64,000 nt of DNA from CBDCGV01 sp965216955 (GTDB taxonomy: Bacteria; Bacteroidota; Bacteroidia; Chitinophagales; JADIYW01), in the NCBI GenBank assembly GCA_965216955.1, contig CBDCGV010000002.1, positions 259,126 through 323,125 of the forward strand, read 5' to 3'. How positions within the stretch are numbered: the stretch's first letter is position 1; each line of letters starts with the position of its first letter. The translations under genes were made by a program, and so were the position numbers. Below are positions 44,301-54,845 of the stretch, in pieces. The notes beneath the pieces were generated by a model, which had not been told where the DNA came from, made no database searches, and saw only the letters and a program-made list of their open reading frames with translations.

Positions 44301-47300
44301 TCTCTAAAACATTCGGGATGCGTTGATTCTGGGTAAAATAGCACATCAGGATCATTATTTTGAAGTGGTGGGTAAATTTTTATCGTTTGAATATCTGTTA
44401 AACAATCATCATCAGGACAAATTTGAGGATAACGCAATCGAATATCATACTTAGTATATTTATAAAACTCATCATCACAATTGGCAGGACATTCTATTGG
44501 TATATACTCAAACCTTAAGATAGCATCAGCAATTAATGCTCCATTATTATCTATTCTCTCCCAATCACCATTATTTATTCTCTGTTCTAAGAAAAACCCC
44601 TCTACATAATCTGTTCCTAACCAACTACTTGATAACTCAAAGGGTTCCGCATTTGCAAAATCAAAATATTGGTTTAATCTAGTGGAATAACCTTCGCAAT
44701 ACGCATCTGCAAGTTGCTCATTATAAGCTTTGAAAGGAATGATCCCAGGGGGTGGACAATAAAATCTAATGTCTTCTATCGTATTGGATTTAAGACAACT
44801 GGCGGGATCTCGTAACTCGATTGAGAAACTTTCGCATTCATTAAAACCTAAATTACCATCAATTGTATTTAAATCTATATTATGTAAACGCTTAATTATC
44901 CCTATGCCTGGACCACTTACTTGAGGAATGGTAACCTCTCCAACCCATATATCTTGCCCCAAACCTGATTGGCTTAAATAAATTTGATAAGTCTTAGAAG
45001 CATTAACAAAATCTTGAGCTCTATATACTATTGTAATATCGTCATTTTTCGTACAACCATTAAAGTTTTCATTATAAAATTCTAGTGATATGGGAATAAG
45101 GTCTGAACCACAATGTATTTGTTCAGCAGGAACAGAATATAGTGCATTACCTCCCTCAATAAATGAGGCTCTCACATTATACTCAAAATTTAAATCTCCA
45201 CAAGAAGTGATGTTTCCAAACGCAAAATCAATTGGGATGTCTATTCCTAAATTATCTTTCAATGGAATTGTTTTATCTCTCCAACCAAGAGTTGGCTCTT
45301 CAATAGAAATTCTTATTTCACAATTCTCAAAAGCGCTGACATTTTGAGATTCCAACCTGATACTTGTAGAAAGAATTATTATGCAATTATTCGCCTGGTT
45401 TATAAGGTTATGATTTATATCTCCAAATTCTAAAGCCACATTACAAGCTCTGTTAATAATGTTGTTACCGATTACACAACCCGACTCTTCTACATATACA
45501 ACATAATTGGATTGATCACCTGCCTCTAGGCATTCATTACTATCAAATAAAAATTCCCATGTAGAACCGTTTTTTGAAATAGGATAAAGTAATGTATTTC
45601 CATCTAATTGTATGTATGGGCTTCCAGTACCTTTATAGTCAATAGTAAATGACTCTCCAGAGCAAATATCTATTGAATTTGCATCAAAACAAAAATCACT
45701 TCCCTCTCTCTCAAATAACCCACCAGTAATAGGAAGAATACAATTTTGATCTTCTATTCTTATAATATATTCGAGATCAAATGGACCTTCATTTGGACAT
45801 AAGTACACTTCGCTTAGATCAAAATCTATTGTATTGGCCTGCGTGGGTGAGGGTGACCCATCAATTTTGTAATAAACAATTTGGGGACGATAACTGTCTC
45901 GAATAATCATTTTGAGTGGCTGAGACCCAGCATAGGAATAGGGGTATATGAACTGCTTATCATGCAAATCACATAGATAAATATTTTCATCATAAATTGC
46001 ATCTCCAGAACAACTAAACTGATAAGCAGTACTATAATCTGAGATACAATAAAGATCATTTGAGGTTGAAATTTCAAAATAAAAGCGCTCTCCCTCACAT
46101 CTATTTAACCCTGCAATATCTTGAATATTAAAGGACAGTTCAGTAACAGTATATGCAGGACCATTATTTTTATTCGATACCGTTCCTATCTGATTAAAAG
46201 TTATTGTTTGGGGATCTAAAAGAATTTCAACGTCGGGAAATTGAGGATTATCACCTTGTTTAATATATATATCTAATCCATTTATTTCGTTAAGTGAATT
46301 TTCATGTTTCAATATGATTTTCCCCGTATTGCAACCATCAAAGCTTCCACCCCTATCTATATCAATACAATCCATATACACAATAATCCCATATTCTTGC
46401 CAATTGGTTAGGAGATTACTAACTTGTGGATTATTACTTCTTGGAATGAAAGAAATACTCTGATTTAGCCAACCATACTCATCACACCCAACAGGTAGAA
46501 GATGTAGATAGTTATTAATATCAAAATCTGTTCTAAACCAATAAACAGAAGCACTTCCAGATACCTGATCAATAGAAGATGGAAGCACATTATTATCTAA
46601 AACAGTGGTAACCCAATCATTTTGTAATGGATCATAATGATATGCATAAATATCAAAAAAAACATCTGCACTCCCCACAGGAGTAGATTCTAAGTCTAAT
46701 TTAATAGCCGCATTGGCATTGAAGCAGTCGCTATATTTATCAATTATTGACCCTGCCCCTCCACCACAAGAAGAATGAGATTTTGCACTTATGTGATGAA
46801 AATCGTAATTATTTACAGAACATGTAGAATTATTAGCTTGTACTCTAACCGTGATAAGCCCATTTGATACTTCGTTATGTTGTTGCTGATTTAACTGGAA
46901 CCATATTCTATATGTATTATCTACATCATCATAATTATAGCTAAATAAAGGTATTTCGACATTATCATTGAGCCATAACGATAAATTAACATCATCAATA
47001 CTTACATTTGCTTCTAAAACAACATCAAAATATACTTGTCCCCAACTACAATTCGAAATATTATGATCTACATAATTAATACTGTTAATACAAGGAGTTA
47101 TTGTGACATCATCATTGACACCAGGTTTACTCCCTCTGGACTTAGGTATTGGTTCCCTGCAAACAGGATTAGTAGAGTTTAAAAAAACATCTATTCCATC
47201 GCAGTTATTAATGAGTTGCCTCGTTTGCTCATCAACATCAAAGATATAAAAGATCTGTCCTGCATTTTGACCACTTAAAGGGTCAACCTCAGGTGGTCCT

Positions 47301-49243
47301 AATATTTTAAATGGTATTTCCTCTTCATTTTGATATAACTCTAAGGATAAATCGCTAATATCGTTATTTGTAACTTCATTCAGGGTTGCTGAGAATACTA
47401 TTTTTTGCTCATCATATCCACATTGAAATAATTTGGTTTGAGTATCATTTAATCGTGGAATAATGCAATTAAATTTTATATCATTATTAAGACTTGCAAG
47501 TATACCATATCTCTCCAAATAACAGCTACCTGGATAAGAAAGTGTTATATCAATTCCCTCCAAACAGTAATCTACATCTTCGAAATGAACTGGCAAAAGG
47601 TTATAAGTTAGGACATTATTTTGATCAACAGAACCATTTTGTAAAGTGGTTATTACTACTCCTTTTTGTCTTATCTGCAATTCATATTCAGAAATATCAA
47701 AGTAATTATTATCAGGTAGTTGAAATTTCACCCATGCATTTTCACAATCGATAGATTCCATATCTATATAAGTAGCTTGACAATTAAGAAATGATAAATG
47801 TTCTATTTCCTCATCTTGCAAACACCTCCCTTTATAATCGAGCTTTAAGTCAAATCCTTCCTGACAATTATCGATTTCATCAAACTTATCAGCATCAATG
47901 CTAAAAACAATATTATATTCATCTCCAAAATTTTCTGCGCTAAATGTTTCAATTGGTAGGTCAGCCTTACCGGATTGTTGTATAAGCAATTTGAGTTGTA
48001 ATTTGTCTTCATATCTTTCAAAGATATCAGCATTAATAGACCAAGAAGCTACAGCACTATTGCAATCATTTACTTGTGAAACTTGTTCATTAAAAACAAA
48101 TTCTATACAACCCCCATCACGTTGAGTGTTTACATTTAAGTAATCACAGCCATAGCTTGTTGAAACCTCTATTTGAAGATCTCCACACAAAAAGTCAATC
48201 CATTCATTGGGGAAAGACTCCTCTAGATTATATACTAGATTAAGGTAATTTTGGTTGGTTTCAACAATTTTAGAAATACGTTTGCGAACTCCAGTAACAG
48301 GATTTTTAAAGTCAAAATAAAGCGTAAAGACTTCTCCAGGATTATTGAATCCCACAAAAATATTTCCATCTACTTCACAACTATTAATTGTACTTCCTCC
48401 GATATCGTACCAAAGATTTAACCTTCTATACGCTGGCAGTTCATTTAAAACTAAATTATCAATAAAGGCAACCCCATAACCTGTATTATCATAAGCATCA
48501 TTGACTCTAAAGGTAATGTCAATTGTTTTGTCCAATAAACCTCCTAAATCAACAAAAGCCTGAGACCAATTGGAGTTAAATAGATTATTCGCAGTTATTT
48601 TATTGGTTACTTGAGGATATCCTAAATTGACTCTATCATCTGTATATATTTCCCCTGTTTGATGATCAGTTATTATAACTTCAAAAGAAGCAGCTATGTC
48701 GTCATTGTTTTTAGTATTCTCTGTCGTTTCTAGAAGCAGCAAATAATCGAAATAAAGTGTACTATTTTCTTGATCAATAACTATCGTTTTTGTTATACTA
48801 TTCCATCCTGCTGCAGCATTATAATTTCCTATTTGTAATGCTTTATTACTTGCAGGAAAACAACTTGCCCCTTCAGTAGTTTTTATTAGAGTATTACTAA
48901 AGTGGCAATCACAAATTTGAGCAGCATCCTTATCATCGGTTCCACGAATACCTAACTTCGCAGTCCAATGATCCCGAATTAGAGGCAACTCAAAATCACA
49001 ATTCAAACAATTAGATATTTCTTGTTGCTGATTACAATCAGACAATGGACAATCAGAACAATCTTCAGGCCCCACATCTCCATCATGAAAACTTTGCAGA
49101 GAACAGGCATTATCAATAAATAAGTACTGATGCGAATCATAAATATCCTGAAAAAAAGACGTTGCATTGGTACATGGCTGTCCTTGTGCATCAACAACCA
49201 ATGATAAACATAAAAGGAACGCTATATATTTAAATTTCTTCAT
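41354..49243 (-). CDS. Giant secreted multi-domain protein, middle piece of a split Rhs system
   Basis: This ~2629-residue protein starts with the signal peptide MKKFKYIAFLLCLSLVVDAQ (ATG at 49243, 3 bp past the upstream stop; an ATG-like start at 49264 would overlap it). A Cys-rich segment and a jelly-roll domain follow (NCDFELPLIRDHW to AFIDNLVLNEL, about residues 60-270). Many ~120-residue repeats with paired cysteines make up most of the length. Near the end is a carbohydrate-binding-like domain (SLKIEGQGQNGTSGVKF to YIDDIRLHPVNAGM). The last 50 residues are a single Rhs-type unit: YVYDLQRLRLNATLDHNNFATLYKYDDEGNLFHVAKET. In many Bacteroidota that unit directly precedes the YD region, so this looks like the central piece of a split Rhs protein. 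Confidence 0.82.
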   Translation of the reverse strand: MKKFKYIAFLLCLSLVVDAQGQPCTNATSFFQDIYDSHQYLFIDNACSLQSFHDGDVGPEDCSDCPLSDCNQQQEISNCLNCDFELPLIRDHWTAKLGIRGTDDKDAAQICDCHFSNTLIKTTEGASCFPASNKALQIGNYNAAAGWNSITKTIVIDQENSTLYFDYLLLLETTENTKNNDDIAASFEVIITDHQTGEIYTDDRVNLGYPQVTNKITANNLFNSNWSQAFVDLGGLLDKTIDITFRVNDAYDNTGYGVAFIDNLVLNELPAYRRLNLWYDIGGSTINSCEVDGNIFVGFNNPGEVFTLYFDFKNPVTGVRKRISKIVETNQNYLNLVYNLEESFPNEWIDFLCGDLQIEVSTSYGCDYLNVNTQRDGGCIEFVFNEQVSQVNDCNSAVASWSINADIFERYEDKLQLKLLIQQSGKADLPIETFSAENFGDEYNIVFSIDADKFDEIDNCQEGFDLKLDYKGRCLQDEEIEHLSFLNCQATYIDMESIDCENAWVKFQLPDNNYFDISEYELQIRQKGVVITTLQNGSVDQNNVLTYNLLPVHFEDVDYCLEGIDITLSYPGSCYLERYGILASLNNDIKFNCIIPRLNDTQTKLFQCGYDEQKIVFSATLNEVTNNDISDLSLELYQNEEEIPFKILGPPEVDPLSGQNAGQIFYIFDVDEQTRQLINNCDGIDVFLNSTNPVCREPIPKSRGSKPGVNDDVTITPCINSINYVDHNISNCSWGQVYFDVVLEANVSIDDVNLSLWLNDNVEIPLFSYNYDDVDNTYRIWFQLNQQQHNEVSNGLITVRVQANNSTCSVNNYDFHHISAKSHSSCGGGAGSIIDKYSDCFNANAAIKLDLESTPVGSADVFFDIYAYHYDPLQNDWVTTVLDNNVLPSSIDQVSGSASVYWFRTDFDINNYLHLLPVGCDEYGWLNQSISFIPRSNNPQVSNLLTNWQEYGIIVYMDCIDIDRGGSFDGCNTGKIILKHENSLNEINGLDIYIKQGDNPQFPDVEILLDPQTITFNQIGTVSNKNNGPAYTVTELSFNIQDIAGLNRCEGERFYFEISTSNDLYCISDYSTAYQFSCSGDAIYDENIYLCDLHDKQFIYPYSYAGSQPLKMIIRDSYRPQIVYYKIDGSPSPTQANTIDFDLSEVYLCPNEGPFDLEYIIRIEDQNCILPITGGLFEREGSDFCFDANSIDICSGESFTIDYKGTGSPYIQLDGNTLLYPISKNGSTWEFLFDSNECLEAGDQSNYVVYVEESGCVIGNNIINRACNVALEFGDINHNLINQANNCIIILSTSIRLESQNVSAFENCEIRISIEEPTLGWRDKTIPLKDNLGIDIPIDFAFGNITSCGDLNFEYNVRASFIEGGNALYSVPAEQIHCGSDLIPISLEFYNENFNGCTKNDDITIVYRAQDFVNASKTYQIYLSQSGLGQDIWVGEVTIPQVSGPGIGIIKRLHNIDLNTIDGNLGFNECESFSIELRDPASCLKSNTIEDIRFYCPPPGIIPFKAYNEQLADAYCEGYSTRLNQYFDFANAEPFELSSSWLGTDYVEGFFLEQRINNGDWERIDNNGALIADAILRFEYIPIECPANCDDEFYKYTKYDIRLRYPQICPDDDCLTDIQTIKIYPPLQNNDPDVLFYPESTHPECFRDNIPITTVRPCFQGSDGQISVDVDCMVGGKGPFTFKLYRDKVFNFSWDEDCKEYVDEVNGVSAGEVKFEYIDNCPADFISEGARCWTGLEADNSLMIGVPRLDNSNRLFYYVEGFCAYFNGGASCCPEGYNTSISYDSYLGLPNGASCRSERSLPNGYTYDIINNKVYTLDKSFVEMYEADYRLEVIDESCGRSVFIDIPIEQIGPDDFDFEIDPQTTAGILEYIEVAENIRDGRYFWCKGEDLTIGVNHEEGFTFNWDREDPTEEANYRDENTPDSKITLRPFKCNGGEWNLEIKRDDAEHDCIFTKKADIIDFNPPPAAIPEYEDVLAISATKFRSVWMNDFSDVQFDNEDELVETQERNMYAIGQAGIYRPQQTFDYLKERRQFETREGEVPDQGEGAETVLQTDGVIGLPNDQDKTITKGFMWNHPSLEECVPEWKFNSEITRYNPYNFETENKDILERYSAALYGYKGQIATAVAANAEYSEIAFENFEEYRSKPDPVTQSGLVQQEEVFYDFTDNNAPIQEVLFFTAKNSGTFENLEVRVNEDFLSCTPIYDRTYLTVVIHKNNRFLDNLWIKVSDLNDHKLSFSNIVFNEGDKFIIRAAVDQFGFGGNIECTGEIGFVSLATTFTPLPGYHLFNNSTSNFDFVDVNVNGAKRYLTPYNVLSGFGRYAIIDMPYDALCYNDPEVIKNEEDKIKVDYNAMGLEFKCRQVNIPMETAGRDETVTLRPDPCGTDNTMIVFDENSSAPGFPPEVRNEPLNSVQYWNGHIYQINKQDVSTKINEINRVSFDNSLSHTGDISLKIEGQGQNGTSGVKFKHPDLQLIGGKEYVLSAWIHTEQFKHKPPPKLLTLNETNEIGVYISIGAMAPQFFTSTGEVVEGWQRMEARFRVPEIGGELTTMLNPVQTMYIDDIRLHPVNAGMQTYVYDLQRLRLNATLDHNNFATLYKYDDEGNLFHVAKETMKGIKTIQISSSFIKPNKP

Positions 49244-49245
49244 AA

Positions 49246-52200
49246 TTATTGAGGTTGTGGGCAATAAAATTTAACATGATCTAATGGATCTTTTAAAGCA
49301 GTTACAGTACCTGCATTTACACTCAATTGATTTCGTCGACCACTCCTAACAACATACACTTCGACATCATCCTGAGTTATATCTTCTTTTCCATCAAAGC
49401 CAATTTTTACATTATCCAAATCCATCTGCATTAAGTAGGCTTTTTTATAAGATCCATCATCTAATGTGAGGACCAATTCATCGCCAGGATACAAATTTCT
49501 GAGCCACTGTTTGGCATTATGACCATCCAGCTTATGCAAGTTTGTATTTTGCACGCTAGCTATGTTGGCTTTAAATTTTAGATCCAAATTTTTATACGCT
49601 GGGCCCATTCCTTCATATTTCCAATAAGCAGGGATGTTTAAACTATATACCGGGTCATCAAAATTATTTTGTACCTCTGTCAATAATGGTGCTCCTGTAA
49701 CAGGGTCATATAACAAATTTTTGGTGGTAATGATAGAGTTTTCATCTTTTGCCACAATATTGTCAATAATTCCTGTTCTCCAAATAACTTTATTGGTTGT
49801 TACCGTATGAATAGTCTTTTCTTCATGTCCAATCGTTGGCAGCCAATTCAACAGTACTAATGGAAAGACGGCAAGCATTACTATATCTGTATTAAAGTTT
49901 TGCCCATTACTCTTAGATGAAACATAAGATGCTCTGGCATCCATATAAAAATCATAATCTAAGCCTAACAACATTTCCTTTTGACTTCCATCCGGTAACA
50001 ATGCTGTTACATTGCTATTTAGCCTTTTTGAATTTTGTTTATCCAACTTATAGTTGTATTGAATAGAACTGTAAGCCGGATATACCATATTCCCCTCAAT
50101 ATCCTGGGCATGGTAGGCCATAGATTTCACTTTGCCGTGCATATCATTCAACTCAATAAAAAAGCCTTGCGATGCCCCTAAATAATCGTCGTGTTTTTCT
50201 CCAACTAAGAAAATATGCTTCTTATCATGTGTTTCTGTTATCGAAACAGCCGTTTTATCATTATACACCGGAAAATCTTTACAGGTATAAAACTCATGGA
50301 CGTTGGTTCCTGTAGTTGGAATAGCATAATCATATGGCTCATCCACACCATTTACTTTTCTCGTTTTAGGAATGGTATACCCAGGCTCCTTGTTTTCAGC
50401 GAGATGTGTTGCCAAACTTTTGACGGTAACTTTACTATAGCCTACTGATGGTCCCGGATAATAACTTCGATTGTAAGGGGTTTCCATAAACAATCGTAAA
50501 TTCGTTTTTACACTGATTTGCTCATTATATTTAATTCCTTCTATCAATGGATTTTGTTCTCCTCCGGCATTGGGCTCAAAAGTTGCTACTCCTGAACTTA
50601 TCAAATTACCGCTTTCTTCATCAACCGTTGTATAATTGTACACTTGCCCATATTCCGCTCCATTGACCGATTCCTTTAATTTTACCTGTTTTACTCTTAA
50701 CCCTCCACCTTCTTTAAAGCCAGCAATATTATTTAGTCTAACAAAAGAGTATTCACTATGAAATGCAGAGGCGGCCTCTTTTCTATGTGCCGTAGCATAA
50801 TAGTTATGTCTGAATTTGAACATTTGTAGTATCGTCCCAAACATTTGTTTCATATTGTCCCTTGCTTCTGCTTTCTCTAGATCTCCATCTAAATCTACAG
50901 CAGTAGATCCAGCCACTCTTTCCATTTCACTTAACAGCGCTTGTCGGTTGGCTTGTAAAAAGTCTAATGCTGCGTGAGAAATAGGATGAAATAAATCAGA
51001 TCCTTTTTGCTTAAAAGGCTTTACATATATTTTCGCTCTTGTTCCGTTGTCGATTAGCTCAACACCATTTTTTCCCTTAGACTTATTAATCTTTAAATAT
51101 CCTGCTACATATTCGGCATATTGTCCAGCATCCGGGCCAATTAAATTGACTAATGCTTTAAAATATAATTGATCGGTTCCTTCCAATAATTGACCTACGT
51201 TATCATTGGTATAAGTATAATTATCTAAATCAGCAATTACATAGCTATCTTGACCATTGTTAAAATAAAATCGACCATCTGCTCCTCCTTGATTCTTACT
51301 TATGTGGAACATCTGCATTGCCTTTTTATCCTGTACATAAGCATAATCATCTGCTTCATAATCCACTTCAATAATAGCTCCCGAGGGCGTTGTTATTTCC
51401 TTTAAACTCCAAGCTGCGACATCAATATCATTTTGTGATTGTACTTTGTTTTTAATCTCATTTTCGGTATTCGGCTGAGGTACATATGGTTTTGAAGGGG
51501 CACACTCCACAATACTACTATTATAATACCCCCAACAATCTGTCCGATCTGTTTCATCTAAAGTGGATGATCTATACGGAGGGTTTTCCTCAACGTTATT
51601 CTGATGATAATCAAATTTATATTGATTTAAACTTCCTCTCGTACTATTTCGATAGGTGAAATACACTCTAGACAATGTTAATTTCCCTCCTCCTGAAAAA
51701 TTATTATCTACTCCCTGACATAATTCGGGTTCATTCACAGAAGGATCGTTTGCATACTTGAAATGGACCGTCTTAATTGGCCTAGGGTTTTGAGGATCTA
51801 ATTTAATTTCCTCCTTAGTGAATAAATCAATTTTGTCAATCTGATAAGAAACTCCTCCTCCCCCTACTAAACTTCCTTTAGCATCTTCCCGAGCAGATAA
51901 GCTAAATTTAGCGATATGTGTTTTTGTTTCAGCAGAAGCGAGATACCAATTTTCTCGCTCTCCGTGCATAAAGAAGCCTTTATCATCGTCTCCATCTGAT
52001 ATATGTCCCGGAATATAGTTTGCGCCTTTATAGGGTGTACGCCAAGCATAATCGTCTGCTTTAACGTAGTTGAATTTCACCCAGTAGCCTAAATCTTTTT
52101 CTGAAGGACCATTGTTGTCTATGTCTACATAATCTGCTCCTAAAACAGCACTTAATAAATAGGAGTGTACATATGGGGGAAGTTTTTTTACATTTCGATG

Positions 52201-54237
52201 CTCATCACCAGTGTAATGGCTATAAGTATTACCATTAATTCCGTCTTGATCTTGTACTCTATTTTCGCAAAATGCTATTCTTTTTCTTGGTGTACTAAAA
52301 GAATGTTCTTCATGCTTTTTATTATACGCAGGCAAACCATAAACATATCTTGCGCCAGATTGATCCAAAGTGGTAAACCCTCCTATGTGATGGTCTTTAT
52401 GTATTGCCCCTCTGTTTAAATATTGTTGTGGGTAATAGTTTTCTTTAGAAGCATTGTTGGAAGGTATTTCTATTTTATCTATGCCATCGTAATATTGAAT
52501 ATCTAATTCTGTAAAAACTTGGTCATCACTTTTGATGTATTTATTTGGTATAGGTTGTGCTATATTTGCGCGCGCCCTTCTCTCTCTATGTACATTTCTA
52601 TTATTGTATTGAACACTACTTCCCTTGGTTATTAACTTTTCCCAATGAAAATGCCTGCTTTTATTTACTACATTAAAATTAGAGGGGCCATCCATCCCTT
52701 TTAAGAAGCTATTTACATCGTAGGGATCTTCCATTGCCAACTCTTGATGAAACCTAAAATAGGTAGGCTCAAAATACGGATCACTATCTTTGTTACCATA
52801 ACTATACCTTTCATCTAATTCAGAAAGATCCCATAAAAAATTGTGGTTTTCTGACCTAGAAAAAGTACCGATTCCTCCTACATGCCCTCCGTATCCGGGC
52901 CCAAAGTCTAACCCTAAAGATCCTCCGAAAGTTTTACTTCCTAGTGTAAAATCTCTTAAATACCCCACCGACGAACGATTACATCTAAAGATGCCCCCTA
53001 CACCTTGTCCTGATACAGAATAAATGTCGTCGGTCAAAATAGGGATGGGTAACACAGGTGTGTTTTTTTGGATTGCGCCATCTCCTTCTCTATTAAAGTC
53101 CATGATGTATTCAAAACCATTGGTACTGGATAAATTAGGCATTTCATGCATGTAATAGCTGCCATAAGCTTGTGATTTTATGGGGTCATTTTTGTATTTT
53201 AATTCATTTTCATCGTAAAAACCTCCCAGTGAATATTTATTAAAAGCACCCGAATTTCCTGTTCCTAAATTTAAAAGGATATTGATGCTTTTTCCGGTCA
53301 TTTTATTAGGAACTGAAGGCACATAACTGTTGATTGATTGTAATGACAGAGAAGCTCCTGCACCTACAGAACGCTCGCCTAATACATCATTACCCTCTTC
53401 ATCTTTAGACATAAGATGTTTTTTTACTCTATTGTTAACTTTCTCTTTTCTCTTTTCATTTTTGATTTTAGGGTCTTTCCCGGTAGCTGATGCCGATGCA
53501 GTTACACCATATCCAAAACTAGTAGCACCTGATCTAGAGTTATAAGATAAGGAGAAATTAACTCCGATACCTCGTTGAACTGCATCATCATCACTCATTT
53601 TAGCAGATAAAGAAACACTTGGGGAATAACTGGTGCCATTTTGCGAATCGGATTGTAAGGTGGCCCCGACTGAAGCAGTAATTCTATCATTACCAAAAGT
53701 AAAAGTTGGTGTAAATCCAATAGAATAGCCAAACCCCCTATAGCTATTATGGTATGGAGTAATAGTTGCCTGTCCCTTTAAAAAGTCTAATCCAAAAATT
53801 TCGAAGCCTCCTGCACCAATGGTAACACCAATGGTTTTATTTGATTTCATATCGGCGATATTGGTAATCTCATCTCCTTTAAAATCGTCGGGGACGCCGC
53901 GCATTTGACGATTAATACTACCCACATTTAAATTCCATCCCAATCCTACCCAAGAAGCTTCTTGCTCCATTGTAATACCCGCATGGTATGCTAGATTAAA
54001 GGGATAGCCCCCATTGGGACCCGGTAATTCAAAAAGTGGAATATTATAAGTGAAATCTCCAGAAAAAATATCTACCATATCGGTTGTTCCCATGGGCTCG
54101 AAAGATTGTACTTCCGGTTGAGAAGGGCCTGTGGTTAATGCCGACAATGTAGTAGGTAAGATAATATCTAACAGCATAATAGCCACCAATACAATGGCCC
54201 ATTTATTTCTAGCTTTATATGTGCTTCTCCAATTCAT
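49246..54237 (-). CDS. SpvB/Tc-B-like N-terminal shell protein, first piece of a split Rhs system
   Basis: This 1663-residue protein has an N-terminal membrane segment or uncleaved signal (WAIVLVAIMLLDIILPTTLSA, about residues 13-33). Then comes the family opening GTTDMVDIFSGDFTYNIPLFELPGPNGGYPFNLAYHAGITMEQEASWVGLGWNLNVGSI (given here in parts: GDFTYNIPLFELPG, YPFNLAYHAGI, WVGLGWNLNVGSINRQMRG). This resembles the start of SpvB/TcB beta-shell proteins (GLGW motif). The rest is beta-rich with long insertions and no toxin domain. It starts 2 bp before the end of the small lipoprotein gene upstream and is followed almost at once by the 2629-residue gene. It most likely supplies the first part of the same shell. 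Confidence 0.8.
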   Translation of the reverse strand: MNWRSTYKARNKWAIVLVAIMLLDIILPTTLSALTTGPSQPEVQSFEPMGTTDMVDIFSGDFTYNIPLFELPGPNGGYPFNLAYHAGITMEQEASWVGLGWNLNVGSINRQMRGVPDDFKGDEITNIADMKSNKTIGVTIGAGGFEIFGLDFLKGQATITPYHNSYRGFGYSIGFTPTFTFGNDRITASVGATLQSDSQNGTSYSPSVSLSAKMSDDDAVQRGIGVNFSLSYNSRSGATSFGYGVTASASATGKDPKIKNEKRKEKVNNRVKKHLMSKDEEGNDVLGERSVGAGASLSLQSINSYVPSVPNKMTGKSINILLNLGTGNSGAFNKYSLGGFYDENELKYKNDPIKSQAYGSYYMHEMPNLSSTNGFEYIMDFNREGDGAIQKNTPVLPIPILTDDIYSVSGQGVGGIFRCNRSSVGYLRDFTLGSKTFGGSLGLDFGPGYGGHVGGIGTFSRSENHNFLWDLSELDERYSYGNKDSDPYFEPTYFRFHQELAMEDPYDVNSFLKGMDGPSNFNVVNKSRHFHWEKLITKGSSVQYNNRNVHRERRARANIAQPIPNKYIKSDDQVFTELDIQYYDGIDKIEIPSNNASKENYYPQQYLNRGAIHKDHHIGGFTTLDQSGARYVYGLPAYNKKHEEHSFSTPRKRIAFCENRVQDQDGINGNTYSHYTGDEHRNVKKLPPYVHSYLLSAVLGADYVDIDNNGPSEKDLGYWVKFNYVKADDYAWRTPYKGANYIPGHISDGDDDKGFFMHGERENWYLASAETKTHIAKFSLSAREDAKGSLVGGGGVSYQIDKIDLFTKEEIKLDPQNPRPIKTVHFKYANDPSVNEPELCQGVDNNFSGGGKLTLSRVYFTYRNSTRGSLNQYKFDYHQNNVEENPPYRSSTLDETDRTDCWGYYNSSIVECAPSKPYVPQPNTENEIKNKVQSQNDIDVAAWSLKEITTPSGAIIEVDYEADDYAYVQDKKAMQMFHISKNQGGADGRFYFNNGQDSYVIADLDNYTYTNDNVGQLLEGTDQLYFKALVNLIGPDAGQYAEYVAGYLKINKSKGKNGVELIDNGTRAKIYVKPFKQKGSDLFHPISHAALDFLQANRQALLSEMERVAGSTAVDLDGDLEKAEARDNMKQMFGTILQMFKFRHNYYATAHRKEAASAFHSEYSFVRLNNIAGFKEGGGLRVKQVKLKESVNGAEYGQVYNYTTVDEESGNLISSGVATFEPNAGGEQNPLIEGIKYNEQISVKTNLRLFMETPYNRSYYPGPSVGYSKVTVKSLATHLAENKEPGYTIPKTRKVNGVDEPYDYAIPTTGTNVHEFYTCKDFPVYNDKTAVSITETHDKKHIFLVGEKHDDYLGASQGFFIELNDMHGKVKSMAYHAQDIEGNMVYPAYSSIQYNYKLDKQNSKRLNSNVTALLPDGSQKEMLLGLDYDFYMDARASYVSSKSNGQNFNTDIVMLAVFPLVLLNWLPTIGHEEKTIHTVTTNKVIWRTGIIDNIVAKDENSIITTKNLLYDPVTGAPLLTEVQNNFDDPVYSLNIPAYWKYEGMGPAYKNLDLKFKANIASVQNTNLHKLDGHNAKQWLRNLYPGDELVLTLDDGSYKKAYLMQMDLDNVKIGFDGKEDITQDDVEVYVVRSGRRNQLSVNAGTVTALKDPLDHVKFYCPQPQ

Positions 54238-54239
54238 GC

Positions 54240-54845
54240 TTATTTGAGTTTTGGTGTTTGTTTTAACGCGCTTTGCTTGAATTTAAATTTTATGGGTATA
54301 GTATTGAAATAATCCGATTTCAATATCAATGTTTTATCTTCTTGATTGATTTTTTCAGGAAAAAAACCTAGGTTGAAAACCTGATGGTCTGCTAAATTGA
54401 AAGACCGCTCAAATACATAATAATCACAATTGAGTGTATCATTTCCATCTATTAAAAAAACTTCTTTTTGCATCATGTAAGACAAATAATAGATGTTTTT
54501 TTGAATCTGATTAAAATCACTTGTATTATATCTTGTTATATCCTGTCTTGTATTATTCTTAACTTTCAAAGTAAAAAAATAGGCATCATCATCTACGTTA
54601 TTACTTACGATATTATCTCCTTGAAGTTCTTGTAATGCTCTATCATATACCAAAGGTTTATACTGAAGTGTAAAGGAAAAATCGCCAGATTTTACTTCTT
54701 TCAGATATCCATTTTTACTATTTTGAAACCAGTTTATCATTTCTTTAGCATTCACTTTTTGATTTTTCGTTTTACTACACCCCATACATAACACTTGAGC
54801 TATAATAAAAACATGTAACCATCTACATTCCTTCATACTTTTCAT
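54240..54845 (-). CDS. Hypothetical lipoprotein
   Basis: This 201-residue protein has a lipoprotein signal (FIIAQVLCMGCSKT, Cys23) and a ~170-residue mature part of mixed strands and helices (SGDFSFTLQYKPLVYDRALQELQ). No family is recognised. Its start overlaps the end of the OmpH-like gene by 23 bp and its stop lies 2 bp from the 1663-residue gene, so it belongs firmly to the Rhs operon. A role in outer-membrane assembly or anchoring of the giant proteins is suggested by position only. Confidence 0.75.
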   Translation of the reverse strand: MKSMKECRWLHVFIIAQVLCMGCSKTKNQKVNAKEMINWFQNSKNGYLKEVKSGDFSFTLQYKPLVYDRALQELQGDNIVSNNVDDDAYFFTLKVKNNTRQDITRYNTSDFNQIQKNIYYLSYMMQKEVFLIDGNDTLNCDYYVFERSFNLADHQVFNLGFFPEKINQEDKTLILKSDYFNTIPIKFKFKQSALKQTPKLK

